Source: Pelobates cultripes (Eukaryota > Chordata > Amphibia > Anura > Pelobatidae). From it: a DNA stretch of 64,000 bases. This document shows positions 57,238 to 64,000 of the stretch, piece by piece. The notes under the pieces are model-generated. The model worked only from the letters and a program-made list of their open reading frames with translations, did not search any database and was not told where the DNA came from. Within the stretch, counting starts at the first letter, position 1. Each line of letters begins with the position of its first letter. The translations under genes and the position numbers were made by a program. The stretch is taken from assembly GCA_933207985.1 (NCBI GenBank), contig OW240916.1, positions 295,485,852 to 295,549,851 of the forward strand, in the 5' to 3' direction.

Positions 57238-58437
57238 CTACTCTTCACATACTCTTGCTTAAGTATGGAAACTTAAGAGGGATATATGGAAACAAAACTT
57301 GTGTGGACCAGCTAAATGAAATCAGTTAAGGTAATGCTGACTTTGGTCTCTCAAACACTTGTGACATGTCCCCTTTCTTCTACACTCACTACATCCACCT
57401 TTTCTCTGTCTCAGACTGAATACCAGGAGCTTCTGCCTGCTAGTAAGAAGGTGAGGAGGCAAGAGGACATGTGAGTGCTAGGGGACAGTCCTTAGAAAGC
57501 AAGGAGCGAGCGCATCATTAGCCGCATTTATGCCAAGCTCAGGATGCTGTTGGCCAGCATGCATGATTGGCAAGCAAAATACAGAAGGAAATAAGCGCTA
57601 ATTAACAAACAATATAAAGATAGTCAGCAACCAAAACGAAGGAGACCCCTCCGATCCTTTAAGAAATGGGAAAATACAGAGAAATGGGGTAGGGCTGGCT
57701 AGTCTTCAATTTATTGGGCATGTTCGTCCCTTTCAGGAGTTCTGGTTACATGATCCGCGTCAGTGGCCCACCCTTTTACACCGCCCATTGACTTCCTGCT
57801 TCACTGGACACTGCTGTTAGGGGGTATGGATTTACTTGAAAGATGAAAGCATGAATTAGAGAGAAATTAGCATATTTTAAGAGTTTGCATTATCAATTTA
57901 TTCAGACAGAAATGTTCAATTGCGCTCACCACTTTGCAAAGCATCTATATGATTAAATTCCTGGATTTGTTGTGTTTTTTTTTTTTATATTTGCTACATT
58001 TGTTTTGATTAGATAATGTAATCATCTTGCACTACTGTACATTGTTTTTTTTTTGTTACCTTTTCCAATAAATAATTTTTAAAAAGTGATCAATTATATA
58101 TATACAAATAATGAACTGTTGCTTGTAATAGTCAATCCCGGTTAACTTAACAAAAAGACAAAACAACAAAAATGAAAAATAATACATTGTACAAAATACG
58201 ATATGTTGAAAATAAAATCAATTGGATCAACGCACAGACTGCTAAAAGCGAGTGTTGTGAGTTAAATATATTTTTTTAATCTTAAATCACTGCTGAGAAA
58301 TTGAAAATGTTCGTGATGCAAGCATTTACTTTTGTCAAGATTTGTCCAAAACACAAAATTGTCCTATAAGACACCTGAATTTAGTCTTTTTTGAAATATT
58401 TAAAAGTGACAGCTTCATTTTAATAGGAAGCTAGTTC
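57238..58437. other. Spacer
   Basis: At 57640-57830 there is a slightly G+C-richer stretch with 'ccatttcttaaaggatcgg' type content on the minus strand. No gene recognised. Poly(T) tracts lie at 57975 and 58045. Confidence 0.4.
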
Positions 58438-58471
58438 TTAAAGTGAACCTGTCACGACAGGTTCACTTTAA
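58438..58471. mobile_element. 34-bp near-perfect palindrome, joined TTAA element ends
   Basis: TTAAAGTGAACCTGTC, AC, then the exact inverse GACAGGTTCACTTTAA. Both outer edges are TTAA. It looks like two terminal repeats of a TTAA transposon with almost the whole interior missing. Confidence 0.75.
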
Positions 58472-58939
58472 AGAAATAATGGCAGACCACTGGAAACAAC
58501 AATTAGCTGTGATCTTTGTTCAAAGCCAAGCTTATTCTTTATTTCCCCTGTACAAATTGGCCATTTAAAATGACCTAATCAGAAAACAGGAAAAGTATAA
58601 AACAGACTAGGTTTAGAGCCCCAGCAGAAGTAGTATACGCTAAGCTGATGGCCTAGATGACAGCAGGGAAGATTAAACTGCAACTCTTTTGAACTGCATC
58701 TAAAATTTACATTACAGGAATTTCAAAGCCGCTCTAATTACCCTATTCCCCAGCTTTTGTTCTAATAGCTTTAAGCAATGTTGGAACACTTCAAACTGGA
58801 AATATTCTGCGAGTCAGTTTCAAGGGCTCTTTGGCTAGAAAATCAGGAGCACTGGACTGTATTTTAATAGACAATTCTCTTAAATGCAAATTGTTATTTA
58901 TTATGATTATTCTTTGATTGTTAGCAGTATTGCTGCAGT
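58472..58939. other. Spacer
   Basis: Nothing recognised. Confidence 0.4.
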
Positions 58940-59537
58940 TGCACTCTAATACAGTGGTTATGGTGCCAAGTGGGCATTGATAAAGTCCTACTGGATTCCA
59001 TCAAATGTTATCCAGATGTTTGATAGCAAATACAGAATTTACTGGCACCCAAATTGTCTGGCACCTCCCTTCTGGAGAATTAATTCCCTTATTTTACTTC
59101 CAAAATATCTGTATGTCATGAGTGTGCACTAGTCCCAATGAGAGGCTGGGAGTACTGGAGTGTAGGTGGTAGTGCCTGAATAGCTGTTAATAGCTTTGGT
59201 GCTCTAGATGGCACATGCCATGTAATGAAAGATTCTTACCATTTAAACAACAGTGGATTTAATTACCGGTGTAGAATTATCATTAGTCATTGAGAATATT
59301 CTCCTATACAAACCTCATGACAAACCAAGACTCCAATGGATAAGAAGAAGGTGAATTTCCTTATGATGACTACTTCAGCAGAGGAGGTGAGCTTTGATTG
59401 CCTTGAAATCCCCCGACTGTGGTCAGACCATTTGAAATTGGTACCACTGAATTTGAAGAGTCTATATCCATAGACTCCTCACACTATAACCACTGCAATA
59501 AGCTCTAGTGGTTATGGTGCTTTGTGTTTCCCTTTAA
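58940..59537 (-). mobile_element. TTAA-target repeat, minus orientation
   Basis: The right end 'tatggtgctttgtgtttccct' is followed by TTAA (59534-59537). 'ctctagtggttatggtgctt' at the right end and 'acagtggttatggtgccaag' near 58950 are direct repeats. The left boundary is uncertain. Confidence 0.5.
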
Positions 59538-60311
59538 ATTTGTCTAATCACATGATAGCAGTAATTTGTTTATTCTGATTATTCAATTAAGGCTGTTATA
59601 GTGACTAGTAATGAAAGCATAACTCTCACTTTTGGGGTCTTTGCATATTTTGCAAAGACCCTTGAAGGTGACATCTGTGGTTATCCTGGGGTGCAGTGGA
59701 AGGTAGGTTTTGCTTATATAAAACTTCCACTCACAGATCTTGCCATCGCCTTCTTATTGGTATTCTTCAGCTCCTGCCGCCTCACTTGCCTGTAGCAATG
59801 TCGATATGCATTCTCGCACAGGTGTAAGAGTACAACATTGAGGTCTATTGAGGATCTGATTCTGTGGGAGTCTTCATAGATGATGTCTCAAGACAAGAGA
59901 GATCATTAATGATTCCCATAGACATCATCCAAGATAGCTACTTGGATTGGGCAAAGGTTGATAGTGAATCTCCACCTTTCATCAACTTTTGTCAAGCTCA
60001 GATTTATTAAAAGTAAAATTTCAATGAAATCTCAACTCAGTCAGCGTTAGTATTTCATTAAAATAACTTTTCTTTTTTTTTATTTTATATAAAATACTGA
60101 AAGGTGATAGAGGCTGAATAATAGAAACCTGCTTGAGATTGTTGTCAAAGTTGTTTCTATGTCCCCTCCAGCCCCAAACATTTTAAATGGAAAAAAGGCC
60201 AGGGCTTTTTTTTAGGTGACTTACTAATAACAATTTATAGAACTAAAATATAAGTTAGATCAAGAGCAATGTATTTCAGTTACACTGATTTCTAAATACA
60301 TTTATTATAGT
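59538..60311. other. Spacer
   Basis: A 64-codon plus-strand frame at 59601-59795 has a hydrophobic end but no recognisable family. Nothing else seen. Confidence 0.4.
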
Positions 60312-60735
60312 TTAAAGGAACACTATAGTCACCAGAATAACTACAGCTTATTTTATTTGTGCAGGTGAGTATAGTCAGTCCCTGCAGCCTTTTTGCAGTA
60401 AACACAGTCTTTTCAAAGAAAAGACAGTGTTTACATTACAGCTTAGGGACACCTCTAGTGACCACTTCTCAGATGGCTGCTTGAGGTGCTTCCTGAGGAA
60501 TTGCTACACAGTGTGACTGACTGGCATTCAGTGTCTCCACCCTCTGCATGGTGACACTGAACGTTCCTCATAGAGATGCATTGATTCAATGCATCTTTAT
60601 CATGAGAAAATGATTGGCCAGGGTGGGGTTTCGCTCTGTCCCCGGCCCGCTTTCTTGGCTGAGATCATTAGATTTGCCAATCTCAGTCAATCCAATACTT
60701 TCCAATGGGAAAGCGTTATGATTTGCGGAGTTCAT
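60312..60735 (+). mobile_element. TTAA-target element, left part
   Basis: It starts TTAAAGGAACACTATAGTCAC. The interior 'ttcagtgtctccaccctctg' and 'gattcaatgcatctttatc' parallels 45753-46304. The right end is absent. Confidence 0.7.
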
Positions 60736-61395
60736 CACTTCTGATTCTAAACCAAAATGATTATCAAATATCAGTATGGCTGAACTGATTTTTCTAAACA
60801 AATTTTTGCCGAACCAAAAATATAAAACTATTGGAACGAACCAAAATCAACATTCTTTCATTACACATCCTTTGTAAGTAATATGCTATTACTTTGCGTT
60901 ATTACACTCGACCTAATATGTGTTCAGCAGCTCTGTACGGTCATGGCTAAAATATATTATGGATAAAACATGAGGAGGAGATTAAGTATGGCGTTTAAGA
61001 GTGGCATTCTATAATTTATCAAGCAGTTTGTAAGTAATTGATGTTTTCTGAAATAATGTGATCCTCAGAGGCTGTATAGCTTTAAAAGGAAAATATAGCT
61101 TAGATGGAAAAAAAATAAAGATAAAATACAGACATTAATTTATGCCAATAACAGCCTAGTAATTAATGTTAAGAGAGGCATATCAAAACACAGTGCCTAG
61201 CGTATTAAAACGAAATGAATAACAGTGTTAATACATACCAAACGGTGTTAGTGCTTAGTGGAATCCAATGCCATTTAGAAACAGCCCACGCAATGTCCAG
61301 TATTAGTACTAATTAGTTTGTAGTGCTACTTAAAAAGATTGCTTGATACATGAAAGTACATTTATAACACTGCTCCCGGGTTTAGGGATAATTAT
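60736..61395. other. Spacer with 'gaaccaaaa' patch
   Basis: 60740-60850 echoes the 'aaccaaaat' patch at 14640-14890. No gene recognised. Confidence 0.4.
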
Positions 61396-61562
61396 GGGAT
61401 TATTGACTAAAGTGAGAGTTGCCAGAAATTCAACGTGAATTTAAAATTTAAGGTCAAAATAGTTGATTTAAAAGCATAGCTGACGGAGAGAATTTTTTTC
61501 AAGTTTGGCTATTTTGGCCCTAAATTTGAAATTCAAAAAATTTCTTACTTTAGTGAATAACC
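61396..61562. mobile_element. Palindromic MITE, full copy
   Basis: The left arm 'gggattattgactaaagtga' is inverted as 'cttactttagtgaataacc'. The inner arms are 'gtgaatttaaaatttaaggt' and 'gccctaaatttgaaattc'. Same family as 22564. Confidence 0.8.
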
Positions 61563-61599
61563 ATGTTAGTGTGATATTTTCCTAATTCATAGATGTCTC

Positions 61600-61757
61600 A
61601 GGCAGGGTTGCGAGGGTAAGCCTCAGCACAAGGCTAAAAAGTCATTTGCCTTGGGCGGCACTTTGCGGGGGCGGGGGGGCAAAAAACGCCATCCCCCCAA
61701 GCGCCCTGGTATACCTTGCTAGCCTCCAGCCATGGGGGACCCAAGAGCTGGCCAGCT
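61600..61757. mobile_element. 'gccttgggcggcacttt' repeat
   Basis: 'gtcatttgccttgggcggca' and 'ggccagctggccacctt' appear in a G+C-rich block. The first phrase recurs at 49798-49825, in the middle layer of the nested insertion. Its ends are unclear. Confidence 0.5.
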
Positions 61758-62137
61758 GGCCACCTTACATTTCTCACATTTACACAATGTTTGCAAATTC
61801 TGTTTAATAAAGAATGTCTTGTCTCCTGCTCTGTTAATAGCTTGCTAGACCCCGCAGGAGCCTCCTGTATGTGATTAAAGTTCAGTTTACAAAGCAGTAG
61901 ATAAAAACTTTTAAAGTAAGTTACATCTAATTGAAACGTTTTTTTAAACATTTTTTTTTATGCAGGCTGTGTCAGTCACAGCCAGGGGAGGTGTGGCTAG
62001 GGCTGCACAAACAGAAACAAAAGTGATTCAACTCTTAAATGGCAGAGAATTAAGCAGTGAAACTTCAGAGGCATGATCTATACACTAAAACAGATTTGTT
62101 AAACTAAAGTTGTTTTGGTGGCTGTAGTGTCTCTTTA
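61758..62137. mobile_element. TTAA-target element, right part
   Basis: It ends 'ttttggtggctgtagtgtct' then CTTTAA (TTAA at 62134-62137). The interior matches the last 300 bases of the element at 5364. Confidence 0.65.
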
Positions 62138-62920
62138 ATAAGGCTGGTAATTACATAGGACTTCATTGTCAATGGTGCAAAAAAAGTATGTGCATTGAAC
62201 TGCCCAAAATAACATACAGCAGACAAATAAGTAATAAGGTAGTAGCTTGCTTCAGCTTGTAAGAAGTCGTTCCATGGTGCACAGCTAGTATTCTTCCATA
62301 GCTGAATATGAATAAAACTGATTTATATATAATGTGGCAGTAAGCATGATACAATTAGCATTTACAGAACCCTTCCAACTGTGCTGCCTCAACATTACAT
62401 CTGTAATTCATTTACCTAGGCATATTGCACTCAGTGCTGCCAAGATTTCCATAAAATATCAAGTATACGTGAACGTTGCTGCAATCTTTGTTTAAAGATG
62501 TCCTCCTCAAAGATTGTCTCTGTCTGGAATCACTAATTAGTTCTCTGTTTTATTAATTGGTTAGTTGTATTAGACTTTGATGTCAGATTTGATCAATTCT
62601 GTGACTCCAGACTTCGGACTGACTGCTTGTTCGTTACCTGACCCATGGATTGCACTCTGATCGTTCTCTTCACCTTTATAATAATCTGTGATTTTAGGCT
62701 CTCTTTCCGATTCTATCTATTGGGTGGGTAAAACCTCCAAAAAATATATAAACTGTCCACGTACACCAGCCATTATTAACAATTGTATAATTGTAATGTG
62801 TTTTTAGGCATCATGTCTCATGTTGCTAATGTAATTAAGATTTTTATATTATACTATATTATATTATTTTTTATATTATACTATGATTTATGCAATTCAA
62901 AACATTATCACCCTAAGATG
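62138..62920. other. AT-rich spacer
   Basis: A direct repeat of 'tttttatattatactat' lies at about 62839-62885. No gene recognised. Confidence 0.4.
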
Positions 62921-62959
62921 GCATGCACACAGGGATGGATTTATCATTAGGCCCCTGCC

Positions 62960-63300
62960 TATAGAGTCTGACCACCAGAAGGCACCTGTTTTTAACCCTT
63001 AGAAAGTGTTTTTTTAGCTTTAATGTATACATTAGTGTTAGGAATACAATGCTTTGCTCCTAACACTATAGTGTCCCTCTGCCCTCTCCTCTCGCAGCCC
63101 CCTGTGGCAGTTAAAGGTTTAAAAACTCTTTAAAACAATTAAGTCCCTTGGTGCTGGCAATGTCTCTGGCTCCACCGATGTCAGCACTGAGGTGGAACCT
63201 AATGCGCATGCACGACAAGCACCACCAGCGCATTAGGCTTTCTCTACACTAAATTTAATCAATGCTTTCCTATGGGGAATTTGAAGACGCTGGACATCCA
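62960..63300. mobile_element. Diverged relative of the 49001 TTAA element
   Basis: 'cctaatgcgcatgcac', 'caatgctttcctatgggga' and 'cactatagtgtccct' parallel words in 49001-49541. The ends are not resolved. Confidence 0.5.
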
Positions 63301-64000
63301 CATGCACGTACATCTGCCTTTGTTTAGGGAGGTGAATAAGGAATCTGAAATACACGTTTTCAAAAACAAGAGGTCACCCCGAGGTTTGGAAGCGGCTGTC
63401 TAGCACATGTCATGTCTACAGCAATGCAAATATTTCCTGCATAGAAGGCCATGAATTCATGACCAGAAACACATTCAATATGTAATAGAAGGAACAACAT
63501 CGGGTAAACATGCCAGCCTTCTGAATGTCTTTAAATATCTAACTTTAAAGACAGAATTTGGTTTTCTTAACCAACTATTCACAGAAAATAAGATTCATTC
63601 ATCCAAATTCCTACACTGTAGCAAAGCACGCATAAACTCTAACTCTAAAGTGAAATCCAAAGAAGAAGATGATGCAATAATGTATCTTCTAGTTATCTTG
63701 AATAGTTTGGGCAAAAACTCACAAAGTATAGGTACGTAAGACAAGGGTGGAAAAATATATATACACAGGTAAAAAAACACTCCGTATGCATGAGGTGGCC
63801 ACCGGCCAGGTTTAGGAAGTGAAAAAAGAAATTGTGAAGAAGCACACCAAGGGCAAGACCTCCGAAATACACATCAAGTCTAGGAAACCAGAATAATAAT
63901 AGAACCAGCCAGAAAGGTTTTAACAATAATCAAACATATAATGAGACTTAGAGATTTGTTTCCTTATGAACTGCAATGTGTCCGAATTTGGGCCAAATAT
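63301..64000. other. Spacer to window end
   Basis: The minus-strand frames of 61 and 77 codons are Phe/Leu-rich from AT-rich composition and have no splice context. Nothing recognised. Confidence 0.4.

Noticed and set aside
1..64000. tRNA, 5S rRNA, snRNA or rRNA genes
   Set aside because: I looked for A/B-box pairs, conserved snRNA starts and rRNA cores and saw none; small divergent copies could be missed without a covariance search.

Overview
The window looks like non-coding nuclear DNA of an anuran amphibian (frog or toad). Most of it is AT-rich, full of simple repeats, and I see no bacterial-style gene spacing and no convincing complete protein-coding gene on either strand. The assignment rests on its transposable-element content: L2-type LINE tails ending in the 'gcgctttataaataat' style of 3' end, CR1/Rex1-type LINE ends, a Tc1 element of the kind common in fish and frogs, many short hAT and TTAA-target elements, and gypsy/ERV-like LTRs. 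I cannot name the species. There is a 100-base N gap at 16697-16796, so this is a scaffolded assembly.

Layout. 1-16 kb: AT-rich spacer with a TTAA palindromic MITE (443-514), a minus-strand LTR (3420-3720), a hAT-like repeat leading into a minisatellite (3808-4505), a 550-bp TTAA element (5364-5916), a hAT foldback MITE with a perfect 8-bp target duplication (7189-7396), a coding remnant of an L2 LINE (11079-11610), a second L2 tail and a CR1-like LINE end (13101-13436). 16-20.2 kb: an LTR-retroelement cluster. It has a gag-like proline-rich repeat region, a polypurine tract directly before an LTR of about 1.06 kb, an inverted LTR piece, and an L2 LINE split by a 615-bp solo LTR.

20-30 kb: two palindromic MITEs, three tandem copies of a 612-717 bp unit that itself carries a TG-rich minisatellite (23810-25855), another minisatellite, and a broken Tc1 transposon (27601-28156). 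30-45 kb: mostly plain spacer, one exon-like open stretch (30250-30394), polypyrimidine and CA-rich degenerate arrays, a cluster of palindromes (38703-39270), an exact 138-bp tandem duplication (41487-41762) and a Tc1 MITE. 45-50 kb: a TTAA element, a hAT element with an 8-bp duplication that holds a minisatellite, a three-layer nested insertion (48612-50087), and two degenerate motifs resembling the ribozyme-like 3' parts of Penelope-like elements. 54-57.2 kb: neighbouring hAT elements, then a 2.5-kb terminal-inverted-repeat composite holding a long foldback with telomere-like repeats, a minisatellite array that flips orientation several times, and an LTR-like promoter block. 57-64 kb: spacer with older copies of the same TTAA and palindromic families.

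Nothing here works as an operon or pathway; the content is layers of mobile DNA. The most unusual items are the nested insertions that can be dated relative to each other, the repeated 'GC-rich body, splice-donor-like GTAAG, minisatellite' design, the inverted arrays at 55-57 kb, and the hammerhead-like remnants. I did not find a clearly new functional system.
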